Shown piece by piece: positions 1 through 7,412 of a stretch of DNA of 64,000 nucleotides. The notes under the pieces were generated by a model that was not told the origin of the DNA, did no database searches, and saw nothing but the letters and a program-made list of their open reading frames with translations. Origin of the DNA: an uncultured Dehalococcoidia bacterium (GTDB lineage Bacteria; Chloroflexota; Dehalococcoidia; Lucifugimonadales; UBA1123); assembly GCA_958296105.1 (NCBI GenBank), contig OY282441.1:3048773-3112772 (forward strand). Reading direction: 5' to 3'. The position numbers and the translations under genes were made by a program. The first letter of the stretch is position 1, and each line of letters starts with the position of its first letter.

Positions 1-63
1 GGATGTCGTGTCCGGAAGCGCCGACGCCAGATCGTCGGCGGATAGTGAAGCGGCGTGAGTCAT
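1..63 (-). CDS. 5'-terminal fragment of an unidentified gene (runs off the window)
   Basis: Only the first 21 codons are inside the window, starting at the ATG at 61-63 on the minus strand and reading MTHAASLSADDLASALPDTT. A good ribosome-binding site (AGGAGAAGG) lies 6-7 bases upstream, which supports a real start. Too little is visible to name a family. The 176 bases from here to the amidohydrolase stop hold no gene that I can see; they contain a short direct repeat, cctgcgcgtctgt, around 155-190. Confidence 0.55.
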   Translation of the reverse strand, partial: MTHAASLSADDLASALPDTTS

Positions 64-239
64 GTGCGTCCTTCTCCTGCGGCAGTTCTCGATAGCGGCT
101 CTTGGGTGGATTGACTGGATGAGCTAGGCGCTCGACGGCGGCGGCGCTCGAACATCCTGCGCGTCTGTCGTCGCCTGCGCGTCTGTGTAGATAGATGATG
201 GGCAATGGGCATCGTGACCCGCTGAGACCATGTTACATA

Positions 240-1025
240 TTACAGGAAAGTGAACACGGACATCGCCGTCTCGCCCAGAACCCATGCCAGAGTCTGCGGG
301 TCGCTGAACGCCGGGTGTCTCCTGACGCCTTCCAGCGCGTTCGCGTATCCTTCGCGCCCGCTGACGGGCGGATAGTCGCTGCCCCACATCATGCGGCGAG
401 GTCCGAAGGCGTCCAGCGCCATCTCGTACAGCGGCGGCGTGTACTCGAAGCCGAAAGCCGAACCCAGCGCCGCCGGCCGCTCGCTTATCTCCCCCAGCCC
501 GGGAACCTTTATATACGTGTTCGGATACTTCGCCAGCCCCAGCGCCCTCTTGTACGTGGAGTACGGCGGCGCGGCCCCTTGTCTCACGCCCGCCAGATGC
601 TCGATTATGATGGGCATGTCCGGAAAGGCTGCGACTGCCGCCTCGAACTCGCGCGAGGCGAACTGACCAACGTCGCCCAGACTGCTCACCAGCAGACCAA
701 GCCCCGAAGCCTTGCGCCAGATGGCGAGCGGATCGCCGCCGCCAGACCTTTCGAGCGGCGCGAGACGGACGCCGCACGCGCCCATCTCCGCCCACCGCTC
801 CAGATCGGCTTCCGCCGATTCGCTGGACGTATCCACGATCGCCACCACCGCGAATCTGCCCGGAAAGCGTTGGGCGCACTCGAACAGATAGCCGTTGTCG
901 AACGTCCCCCGATGCTGTATCAGCGCGGCGCGATCCACCCCGTTCATATTCATCTGCGCCATTATCATCTCCACCGGCTCGAACCAGTTGAGCCCCGCGT
1001 GGCAGTGGGTATCTACGATGGTCAT
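240..1025 (-). CDS. Amidohydrolase family protein (Amidohydro_2 type)
   Basis: A 261-aa metal-dependent TIM-barrel hydrolase or decarboxylase. Visible signature residues are the N-terminal metal motif DTHCH (residues 5-9), a mid-barrel His in IIIEHLAG (about residue 138) and the C-terminal MWGSDYPP (about residue 216), whose Asp is the usual catalytic/metal residue of the 2-pyrone-4,6-dicarboxylate hydrolase/ACMSD-like group. I chose the ATG at 1025 because AAGGAG lies 9 bases upstream and the family starts right at this strand; the open frame continues 21 codons further. A TAGAAT -10-like box sits at 1057-1062. It is divergent from the CMD gene. Substrate unknown. Confidence 0.85.
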   Translation of the reverse strand: MTIVDTHCHAGLNWFEPVEMIMAQMNMNGVDRAALIQHRGTFDNGYLFECAQRFPGRFAVVAIVDTSSESAEADLERWAEMGACGVRLAPLERSGGGDPLAIWRKASGLGLLVSSLGDVGQFASREFEAAVAAFPDMPIIIEHLAGVRQGAAPPYSTYKRALGLAKYPNTYIKVPGLGEISERPAALGSAFGFEYTPPLYEMALDAFGPRRMMWGSDYPPVSGREGYANALEGVRRHPAFSDPQTLAWVLGETAMSVFTFL

Positions 1026-1136
1026 GGAGCGTCTCCTTCTCTCTTCGGATTGCAAGATTCTACACGATTCACTAAAGTTGGCGATCATCCAAATTCACGT
1101 TAGAGCTTAGAGCTTAGAATATAGAGGAGCCGCACA

Positions 1137-1682
1137 ATGGCAAGGATACCGCAGATTCGGCAGCGCGGCGAAGTTTCCGAAGACATGGCGCGCCACTTCG
1201 ATTCGATTGCCAGCAGTCGGGGCAGGGTGAGCGGGCCGTTCTCCGTCCTTCTCAACAGCCCGGAGGTGGCGGGACGCGCCGCGCACTTGGGAGCTTACAT
1301 CAGGTTCGAGTCCACCCTCGCCCCCGCCGTCCGCGAGCTTGCGATCATCACCACGTCGCGCGAGTTCGACTGCGACTATGAATGGTCTGCGCACGTGGTC
1401 TTGGCGAGAGAAGAGGGCGTGCGCGAGGAGGCCATCCAAGCGGTCGCCGCTCGGGGAGACTTGGACGGACTCAGCGACGACGAATCCCTCGTGATCCGCT
1501 ACGGACGCGAGATGTTCCGCGACAAGCGCGTCTCGGACGCCACTTTCGACCGCGCCATGGACCGTTTCGGCGCTCAAGGCGTCACCGATCTGACCGCGAC
1601 TATGGGCTACTATGGGATGCTCGCTTGCGCGCTCAACACGTTTGAGGTGGAGCCTGCGCCGAACGCGGAGCGCCTGCCCTGA
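1137..1682 (+). CDS. Carboxymuconolactone decarboxylase (CMD/AhpD-like) family protein
   Basis: A 181-aa protein of the CMD fold. The active-site helix reads REFDCDYEWSAH (about residues 76-87): one Cys, then Trp where the peroxidase-type CxxC would have its second Cys, then the conserved His. This single-Cys form is typical of CMD proteins found beside catabolic genes rather than of AhpD peroxidases. GAGGAG precedes the ATG by about 8 bases. The gene is divergent from an amidohydrolase and convergent with an LLM-class oxidoreductase, suggesting a degradation cluster. Its last 40 or so codons are repeated twice downstream in degenerate form (see the 178-bp repeat). Confidence 0.85.
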   Translation: MARIPQIRQRGEVSEDMARHFDSIASSRGRVSGPFSVLLNSPEVAGRAAHLGAYIRFESTLAPAVRELAIITTSREFDCDYEWSAHVVLAREEGVREEAIQAVAARGDLDGLSDDESLVIRYGREMFRDKRVSDATFDRAMDRFGAQGVTDLTATMGYYGMLACALNTFEVEPAPNAERLP

Positions 1683-2086
1683 CTCCATCGGGATGACGCG
1701 CTCGACGAACGCATCCTGTATTCGCCCGTATTTCGATAGACCGATTCGGCGCTCATAGCGTCCCGATCCGACCGCGCTGATAGGCTGCGATGGGCTGCGT
1801 ACGCGCCCGCCCGACAAGTTCGAGGCGGAGCCTGCGGTGGACGCGGAGCGCCTACCCTGACTCCATCGGGATGACGCGCTCGACGAACGCATCCTGTATT
1901 CGCCTTATTTTGGATGTACCGATTCGGCGCTAGGGCGTCAGCGATCTGACCGCGCTGATAGCCTGCTATAGGCTGCTTGCGCGCCCGCCCGACACGTTCG
2001 AGTTGGAGCTTGCGGCGGACGCGGATCGCCTACCCTGACTCCATCGGGATGACGCGCTCGACGAACGCATCCTGTATTCGCCTGAT
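1561..2086. repeat. 178-bp tandem repeat (3 units) made of two convergent gene ends
   Basis: Three units with an exact 178-base period; the shared block starting 'gactccatcggg' begins at 1681, 1859 and 2037. Each unit joins the 3' end of the CMD gene (plus strand) to the 3' end of the LLM gene (minus strand). Unit 1 holds the true CMD end and unit 3 the true LLM end; the rest is duplicated non-coding debris and fills the whole 1683-2029 gap. About 50 bases from the LLM end (cctgactcc to attcgcc) are identical in all three units, whereas the CMD-derived part differs at many positions. No intact gene lies in the gap. Confidence 0.9.
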
Positions 2087-2923
2087 GCGCTCGACGTTCG
2101 AGGTGCTGATCCCAAGCACTATCTCGGACGCGCCCGCGTCCCTCAGCGCTTCGATGCTGCGCGCCAGCTCGTCCGGCGTTCCGATCATTGGGGTGGCGGG
2201 ATCGCCGGATTCCGCGTCGAGTACGTCCAGCTCGCACCTGACCACGAGACGGATGTCGTCCGGATCGCGCCCGTGACCGTCTGCCATACGACGGATCTCC
2301 GCGAACCGTTCTCCAATCCGCTCGACCGAGCCGCCGTTCGGATGCCATCCGTCCCCTAGCCGCGCGCAGCGGCGCATGGCGGCTCGGCTCATGCCGCCTA
2401 TGAGGATCGGAACCCCTCCCGGCTGAACCGGCTTGGGCGAGAACTTGACAGGACCGAACTCGAAGAACCTTCCCGAGTAGCTGGCGTCTTCCGCGCCCCA
2501 CAGCTCGCGCATTATGCGGATCGACTCGTCCGAATACGCCCCTCTGGTGGCGAAGTCGCTGCCCAGCGCCTCGTTCTCCTCCCTGAGCATCCCGACCCCT
2601 ACGCCGAGCGTCACGCGCCCGCCGGACATGGCGTCCAGAGTGGCTACACTCTTGGCGAGGACGATCGGGTTGAGATAGGGAAGCACCAGAACCGTAGTGC
2701 CGAGCCGAACACGCTCGGTGAGCGCGCCGATCCAAGTCAGCGTCGTGAGCGCGTCGTAGTACGGTCGCCCTTCCAGCCTGTCGTAGATGTAGCCCAGATT
2801 CAGTATGTGGTGGTTCACCCAGACCGAATCGAATCCCATCTGCTCCGCGCGTATGGCGAGGTCTGTCACGTCCTGCGGACTGGACAGCCCCCAGTTCTGC
2901 GGAGTTACGTATCCGAACTTCAT
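2030..2923 (-). CDS. LLM-class flavin-dependent oxidoreductase (TIM barrel, F420/FMN type)
   Basis: A 297-aa luciferase-like monooxygenase family protein. It begins MKFGYVTPQNWGLSSPQDV and shows the family's order: GFDSVWVNHH near residue 35, LGTTVLVLPYLNPIVLAKS (about 70-90), a glycine-rich GGRVTLGVGVGM, then PILIGGMS and GDGWHPNGG. Use of F420 rather than FMN cannot be decided from sequence. The ATG at 2923 fits the family start; the upstream in-frame extension is a duplicated piece of the neighbouring aldo/keto reductase, not part of this protein. Ribosome-binding site is only moderate (GAGAG). Its last 16 codons are the conserved core of the 178-bp repeat. Confidence 0.85.
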   Translation of the reverse strand: MKFGYVTPQNWGLSSPQDVTDLAIRAEQMGFDSVWVNHHILNLGYIYDRLEGRPYYDALTTLTWIGALTERVRLGTTVLVLPYLNPIVLAKSVATLDAMSGGRVTLGVGVGMLREENEALGSDFATRGAYSDESIRIMRELWGAEDASYSGRFFEFGPVKFSPKPVQPGGVPILIGGMSRAAMRRCARLGDGWHPNGGSVERIGERFAEIRRMADGHGRDPDDIRLVVRCELDVLDAESGDPATPMIGTPDELARSIEALRDAGASEIVLGISTSNVERIRRIQDAFVERVIPMESG

Positions 2924-2931
2924 GGCTCTCT

Positions 2932-3300
2932 CAAGCTCCCGTTCACTTCGTCCTAGCTCGTCGTTGGAGAGCATCCAGCCCGCCGCGGCCGCGTTCGCCT
3001 CCACCTGCTCGGAGCGCGTCGCCCCCGCTATGACAGAGCTTACCATAGGGTGAGTCAGAATCTACGCGAAGACAAGCTCCCGTTCACTTCGTCCTAGCTC
3101 GTCGTTGGAGAGCATCCAGCCTGCCGCGGCGGCGTTCGCGTTCGCCTCCACCTGCTCGGCGCGCGTCGCCACTTCATGGTTCTCCCAGAATCCCGTTCAC
3201 TTCGTCCATCTCGTCGTTGGAGAGCATCCAGCCCGCGGCGTTCGCGTTCGCCTCCACCTGCTCGGCGCGCGTCGCCCCCGCTATGACAGAGCTTACCATA
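2932..3300 (-). repeat. Repeated C-terminal coding fragments of the adjacent aldo/keto reductase
   Basis: The aldo/keto reductase C-terminus (residues like VSSVIAGATRAEQVEANA... MLSNDE) is present three times. The true copy ends at 3174. A truncated copy lies at about 3073-3172 and another, still an open frame from VSSVIAG to MLSNDELGRSERELER, at about 2932-3046. The shared string tcccgttcacttcgtc occurs at 2937, 3078 and 3191 (spacings 141 and 113). The copies occupy the whole 2924-3173 gap, so the upstream region of the LLM gene is made of gene-end duplicates; no separate gene is present there. Confidence 0.85.
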
Positions 3301-4106
3301 GGGTTCGCCAGAAGCCACGCGAAGGCAAGTTCCAGTATAGCGCGGCCTCGATCCGCGCAGAACGCTTCTAGGCTTTCCAGAATATCGAAGTTGCGCTCGG
3401 TGAGCGCCCCCCTGTCGCTGGCGGCGAGGCGTGTTCCTTCGGGCGCCGCTTCTCCGCGCCTGTACTTGCCCGTTAGGAATCCGTTTTCGAGCGGGTAGTA
3501 GGGGAGAACCCCGACTCCGTACTTCTCGCAGAACGGCAGCAGCTCCGATTCGATCTGACGGTAGAGCATCGAGTAGCGCGGCTGCACACTCACGAATCCG
3601 TTGATCCCCAGCGCGCGCGCCGTCCAGTGAGACTCGCAGACCTGCCACGCCGCGAAGTTCGAGCATCCCGCGTAGCGTATCTTGCCCGCGTGGATCAGGT
3701 CGTCCAGCGCCCTCAGCGTCTCCTCTACCGGCGTGTTCGCGTCCCACCAGTGTATCTGGTACAGGTCTAAGTAGTCCGTCCCCAGCTTTCTGAGGCTGAC
3801 GTCGACCTGATCCATGATGTGCTTGCGCGAGTTGCCGGACTGATTTGGCCCCTCCGCCACTCGGCTGGATACCTTCGTGGCGATGACCGCCTGCCCGCGC
3901 CGCCCTTTCAGCGCCCTGCCGATGAACTCCTCCGAGAGTCCGCCGCCGTAGCTGTTGGACGTGTCTATGAGATTGACCCCTGCGTCGAGCGCGGCGTGAA
4001 TCACCGATTCCGTTCGGCGAGCGTCCACCCGCCCGCCGAAGTTGTTCGCCCCCAGCCCCACGGCGGATACCTGAAGCCCCGAATGTCCTAGATGTCTATA
4101 CTCCAA
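3174..4106 (-). CDS. Aldo/keto reductase
   Basis: A 310-aa NADPH-type aldo/keto reductase. The N-terminus LEYRHLGHSGLQVSAVGLG matches family starts, and the start is best read as TTG at 4106 because AGGAG lies 8 bases upstream; the long N-terminal extension of the open frame is translated repeat sequence. Catalytic residues are visible as DTSNSYGGG (Asp and Tyr, about residues 50-58), AVIATKVS (Lys, about 80) and QIHWWD (His, about 117). The C-terminal cofactor region ends SSVIAGATRAEQVEAN and LSNDE. Substrate unknown. The C-terminal coding region is duplicated downstream. Confidence 0.85.
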   Translation of the reverse strand: MEYRHLGHSGLQVSAVGLGANNFGGRVDARRTESVIHAALDAGVNLIDTSNSYGGGLSEEFIGRALKGRRGQAVIATKVSSRVAEGPNQSGNSRKHIMDQVDVSLRKLGTDYLDLYQIHWWDANTPVEETLRALDDLIHAGKIRYAGCSNFAAWQVCESHWTARALGINGFVSVQPRYSMLYRQIESELLPFCEKYGVGVLPYYPLENGFLTGKYRRGEAAPEGTRLAASDRGALTERNFDILESLEAFCADRGRAILELAFAWLLANPMVSSVIAGATRAEQVEANANAAGWMLSNDEMDEVNGILGEP

Positions 4107-4138
4107 CGGCTCGCTCCTACTCGTTGTTCTTTCCCTCC

Positions 4139-4460
4139 CCCTTCGGGGAGTACCCTGTATCAAGCCCCTTCCCGCCTTTATGGGAATACCCCGCCTCAAG
4201 TCCCTTCCCCCCTTCGGGAGTACCCTAATATCAAGTCCCTTCCCCCTCTGGGGGAAGGTTAGGATGGGGGCGTCCTCATCCATACATACTGCGGACACGC
4301 GATCAGCAGCCCGTCTTCTCTTATGGGAATACCCCACCTCAAGCCCCTTCCCCTTCGTGGGAGTACCCTGTATCGAGTCCCTTCCCCCTCTGGGGGAAGG
4401 CTAGGATGGGGGCATCTTCATACATACTGCCGACGCGCGACCAGCAGCCCGTCTTCCCTC
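4139..4460. repeat. 143-bp repeat containing hairpins and the 3' end of the phosphosulfolactate phosphatase-like gene
   Basis: The 4107-4417 gap holds no gene. It contains two units of 143 bp (starting ttatgggaata at 4178 and 4321) plus a partial earlier unit at about 4139. Each unit has a small palindrome of the form ttcccctctgggggaagg followed by (c/t)taggatggggg, a dispersed bacterial intergenic motif type, and then about 40 bases of the downstream gene's 3' coding end (catactgc...cagcagcccgtcttc). The second unit runs into the real gene end at 4418. The palindromes could act as weak terminators or attenuators in this minus-strand interval. Confidence 0.85.
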
Positions 4461-5107
4461 TCAACCCTTATAGCGAAGTCGTGAGAGTCGATCCGAGTCG
4501 CCATTTCGCGGTCGGCGGCAGGCCAGTGCGGGGTGGCGGGATTGCCGTACTTGCGCGCCTCCTGTCCGGCGAGGACAAGGCGGCGAACACTCTCGTGATC
4601 CGGGCGCGCCCCGTGCAGGAGATTTCGCATGAACAGCGCGCACTGTTCATCCTCGTCCGTCCGAACGCGGCCCTCGGAGCCCATCGCCACGATGGTAACA
4701 AGGCGCGCGTCCAGCGACTTTACGGCGCGAACCGTAGCCGACGCCACCGCCAGCGAGCCGCCATAGAGCGCGTCCGCCCCCGTAGCGGCGGCCATCCCCA
4801 CCGTGCCGGCGCGCGTGGACTGCACGATCGTCTTCGATGCAACGTCCGCCACCGCCAGCTCGGAAGGAGAGTTGCCGAAGTCGAACCCCGGCGGTCTCAC
4901 GCCGCCGACTTCCCCCATGCACAGATCGCCCACCCCGCGCCTGCGCAGATCCAGCGCCTCTTCCACCTCCGCCACCAGAACGATCTTCTCCGCGCCCATC
5001 GAGAGCGCCACCGCCGCCGTCGTGTACGCCCTGAACACGTCGACCACTACGACCACGCCCTTGGCGCGCCGCGCCCCTTCCAGAAGGCTGTCTATGACGA
5101 TCTCCAT
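4418..5107 (-). CDS. 2-phosphosulfolactate phosphatase (ComB) family protein
   Basis: A 229-aa protein matching the ComB fold: VVVVVDVFRAYTTA near residues 18-31, MGEVGGVRPPGFDFGNSP (about 64-81) and a STRAGT motif near residue 96 are the family landmarks. Known members hydrolyse 2-phosphosulfolactate in coenzyme M biosynthesis, but in bacteria without that pathway the family's role is uncertain, so only the family is claimed. It lies 22 bases downstream of the geranylgeranyl-reductase-like gene on the same strand, probably in one transcript with ispH. Its 3' end is duplicated in the following intergenic repeats. Confidence 0.8.
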   Translation of the reverse strand: MEIVIDSLLEGARRAKGVVVVVDVFRAYTTAAVALSMGAEKIVLVAEVEEALDLRRRGVGDLCMGEVGGVRPPGFDFGNSPSELAVADVASKTIVQSTRAGTVGMAAATGADALYGGSLAVASATVRAVKSLDARLVTIVAMGSEGRVRTDEDEQCALFMRNLLHGARPDHESVRRLVLAGQEARKYGNPATPHWPAADREMATRIDSHDFAIRVEREDGLLVARRQYV

Positions 5108-5129
5108 TGCGCCCCCGACCCGAAAGAAT

Positions 5130-6377
5130 TCACCCTCTCGGAGAGTGCAGCTCCGCCTGCCCCGTTTCCCTCACGAAGAACCGCTGCGGCGGCGCCGGCT
5201 CGCCCATCCCAGATTTGCGCTGGAGCATCGGCGTAACCCGCACCAAGTCCGATATGAAGTCTATCAGCGTCGCCGCGTTCGGATGATCGAGCATCACGTT
5301 CACGTATGTCTGATCGCCCCTGAGTATCCTTCGCGCCAGGCCCCAGAATACGGAGGTCAGCCGCTCGATCCCAATGTACAGTCGCGGCGTCAGGTGAAAG
5401 ATGTCGTGGAATCTGCGCGATACCCTCAGATCGGGAACGAGAGCGGACTCCACCTCGCGCGCGTATCCGCTCAGGTCCGAAACCTGCCCGTCCACGTACA
5501 TGGCTGTGTGCCGCGCCGCCGCGCCGCCGCTCCACATAGCCGAGTAGATACCCTCGTCCGTCATCGGGTCTATCAGCCCGGCGGCGTCGCCTGCCACCAG
5601 CGCGTTCCCGTCCGCCAGCGGCGAGTTGGCGCGCCTTATGTTCAGGTAGTGACCGCGCGTTCCCCACAGATCGGCGGCATCGAACCCGTAGTGGCGAGAC
5701 AGGCGAGACAGGCGGCTTCGCAGCGTTGGGCCGGCGTGCTTCCATCCCCCAACGCCTATGTTGAGGTGATCCCCTTTGGGGAATATCCAGCCGTAGCCGC
5801 CCGGCATCTCCCCGATATCCAGCCCGAACGTCCTGCTCCACCTTTCGGGCATTGCGCGTTTGGGAGATACGTTGCCCTCTATGGCGATCTGTCGCCAGTG
5901 GCGCTGTGGGATGCCCGCGAGCCGCGCCGTGGGTCCGTTCGCGCCGTCCGCCGCCACCAGCGCGCGCGCCTCGAACGTCTCCGCCCCCGCCCTGACCGTC
6001 ACACTGGCATCGCCGCGCTCGACCGCCCGAACCGTCGCGCCCTCGCGGACTGCCGCCCCAGCCCTGCGCGCCTCTTCCAGCAGCAGCGAATCGAAATCCC
6101 GCCGCCGCGTCATGTACACCAGATCGAGGTCGGAAGCCCGCGTAAAGCCGCTCGACTGTCGGAAGCTCAGATGAACGTCCGTCGTCACCTGTTCCACCAC
6201 CGGGCCGATGTCGAACGGAACCAGCCCGCTCGCCCTCACGGTGACGCCGCCGCCACAGGGCTTGTCTCTGGGAAACTCCGCCCTGTCCAGCAGCAGCGCC
6301 CTCATTCCGAGCGCCGCGCACTCTCTGGCGGCTGTCGACCCGGACGGGCCCGCGCCAACGATGATGACGTCGTGCAT
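5130..6377 (-). CDS. Geranylgeranyl reductase family FAD-dependent oxidoreductase
   Basis: A 415-aa flavoprotein. MHDVIIVGAGPSGSTAA at the N-terminus is the FAD Rossmann motif, PCGGG (about residue 42) and the GDAAGLIDPMTDEGI motif (about residue 273) are hallmarks of the digeranylgeranylglycerophospholipid/geranylgeranyl reductase family. The likely job is saturation of isoprenoid double bonds. It starts one base after the ispH stop, consistent with a shared isoprenoid operon. I chose the ATG at 6377 as the family start; the upstream in-frame codons overlap ispH. Exact isoprenoid substrate (quinone tail, carotenoid or lipid) cannot be read. Confidence 0.85.
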   Translation of the reverse strand: MHDVIIVGAGPSGSTAARECAALGMRALLLDRAEFPRDKPCGGGVTVRASGLVPFDIGPVVEQVTTDVHLSFRQSSGFTRASDLDLVYMTRRRDFDSLLLEEARRAGAAVREGATVRAVERGDASVTVRAGAETFEARALVAADGANGPTARLAGIPQRHWRQIAIEGNVSPKRAMPERWSRTFGLDIGEMPGGYGWIFPKGDHLNIGVGGWKHAGPTLRSRLSRLSRHYGFDAADLWGTRGHYLNIRRANSPLADGNALVAGDAAGLIDPMTDEGIYSAMWSGGAAARHTAMYVDGQVSDLSGYAREVESALVPDLRVSRRFHDIFHLTPRLYIGIERLTSVFWGLARRILRGDQTYVNVMLDHPNAATLIDFISDLVRVTPMLQRKSGMGEPAPPQRFFVRETGQAELHSPRG

Positions 6378-6378
6378 T

Positions 6379-7299
6379 CTAGCCGCGATCTTCGCGCCGC
6401 CCCCTGAGCTCGCGCGGGAGGACGAAGCTGATGTCCTCGTCAACGCCGTCTATCGTGACGACATCTTCGGGAGCGAGCGCGTCGATCACCGATAGAACCA
6501 GCTGCTCCGGAGTCGACGCGCCGGAGGTGATGCCCACGTTCTCCACCCCGTCCAGCCACTCCGGCAGCAGCTCCTCCGGGCCGTTGATCAGGTATGCCGT
6601 AACACCGTTCGCCTCCGCCACCTCGCGCAGACGATTGCAGTTCGAGCTGTTCTGCGCCCCGATCACCAAGACCAGATCCACAGCGCGCGACAGATCTTTC
6701 ACCGCGTCCTGACGATTGGTGGTCGCGTAGCAGAGGTCGTTGCGAACCACCACGTCCGAGAAGCTGCCCTCGATGTGAGATATGGACTTTCTGGTGTCAT
6801 CGACCGACAGCGTGGTCTGCGTCAGCACCGTAATCGGAGTGTCGCCCGTCCAGTTCGGCAGATCGAGCAGATCGCGGTCGTCCACCAGGTGCATACTGGT
6901 CTGCCCCATCGTGCCTTTCACTTCCTGATGGCCTCGGTGTCCGACCAGTATGAGCTTGCGCCCGTCCCGCGCGTACCGCCTCGCCTCGTTGTGAACCTTC
7001 GTGACGAGCGGACAGGTGGCGTCTATGACGTGAAGGCCGCGCCGCGCCGCCTTCTCGAAGTCCTCCGGCGGAGAGCCATGAGCCGAAAAGACCACACTCG
7101 CCCCCTCCGGTATCTCGTCCACGTCCTCCACCGTCTTGGCCCCCTTGTCCTCCAGCGACTTCACCACGTAGGGGTTGTGAACTATCTGGTGTTTCACGTA
7201 GACAGGGGGCGGGTACTTCTCCAGCGCAAGCTCCACGATGTCTATGGCGCGCACCACGCCTGCGCAAAAACCTCTTGGAATGCCGAGAAAAACTTTCAA
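6379..7299 (-). CDS. ispH: 4-hydroxy-3-methylbut-2-enyl diphosphate reductase
   Basis: 306 aa, the usual IspH length. It catalyses the last step of the MEP pathway, HMBPP to IPP and DMAPP. The three cysteines that bind the iron-sulfur cluster are in GFCAGV (Cys12), DATCPLV (Cys96) and NDLCYATTNRQ (Cys190); substrate-binding His41, His74 and His124 and the TQTTLSV motif are all present. First gene of a minus-strand operon with the geranylgeranyl-reductase-like and ComB-like genes. A TACAAT -10-like box at 7334-7339 about 35 bases upstream is a plausible promoter, back to back with that of the aminotransferase. Confidence 0.95.
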   Translation of the reverse strand: MKVFLGIPRGFCAGVVRAIDIVELALEKYPPPVYVKHQIVHNPYVVKSLEDKGAKTVEDVDEIPEGASVVFSAHGSPPEDFEKAARRGLHVIDATCPLVTKVHNEARRYARDGRKLILVGHRGHQEVKGTMGQTSMHLVDDRDLLDLPNWTGDTPITVLTQTTLSVDDTRKSISHIEGSFSDVVVRNDLCYATTNRQDAVKDLSRAVDLVLVIGAQNSSNCNRLREVAEANGVTAYLINGPEELLPEWLDGVENVGITSGASTPEQLVLSVIDALAPEDVVTIDGVDEDISFVLPRELRGRREDRG

Positions 7300-7333
7300 T
7301 TGCCGCCTCGCAGTGGTGTTTGGATGCCGCGCA

Positions 7334-7368
7334 ATTGTATCATACGATGTACCGTCACGGTGTATACT
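7334..7368. promoter_or_regulatory. Divergent promoter region between ispH and the aminotransferase
   Basis: Within the 113-base divergent gap, a minus-strand TACAAT (7334-7339) faces ispH and a plus-strand TATACT (7363-7368) faces the aminotransferase ATG at 7413. No convincing -35 boxes at 17-base spacing were seen, so the assignment rests on the -10 hexamers and position only. Confidence 0.4.
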
Positions 7369-7412
7369 GGTCCGAACATCGCGGCGTGGACGATTTCAGA
7401 GGGGTTTGACAC

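Noticed and set aside
1295-1330. 'aggttcgagtccac' resembling a tRNA T-arm
   Set aside because: It is inside the CMD coding region and no acceptor stem or anticodon arm can be paired around it.
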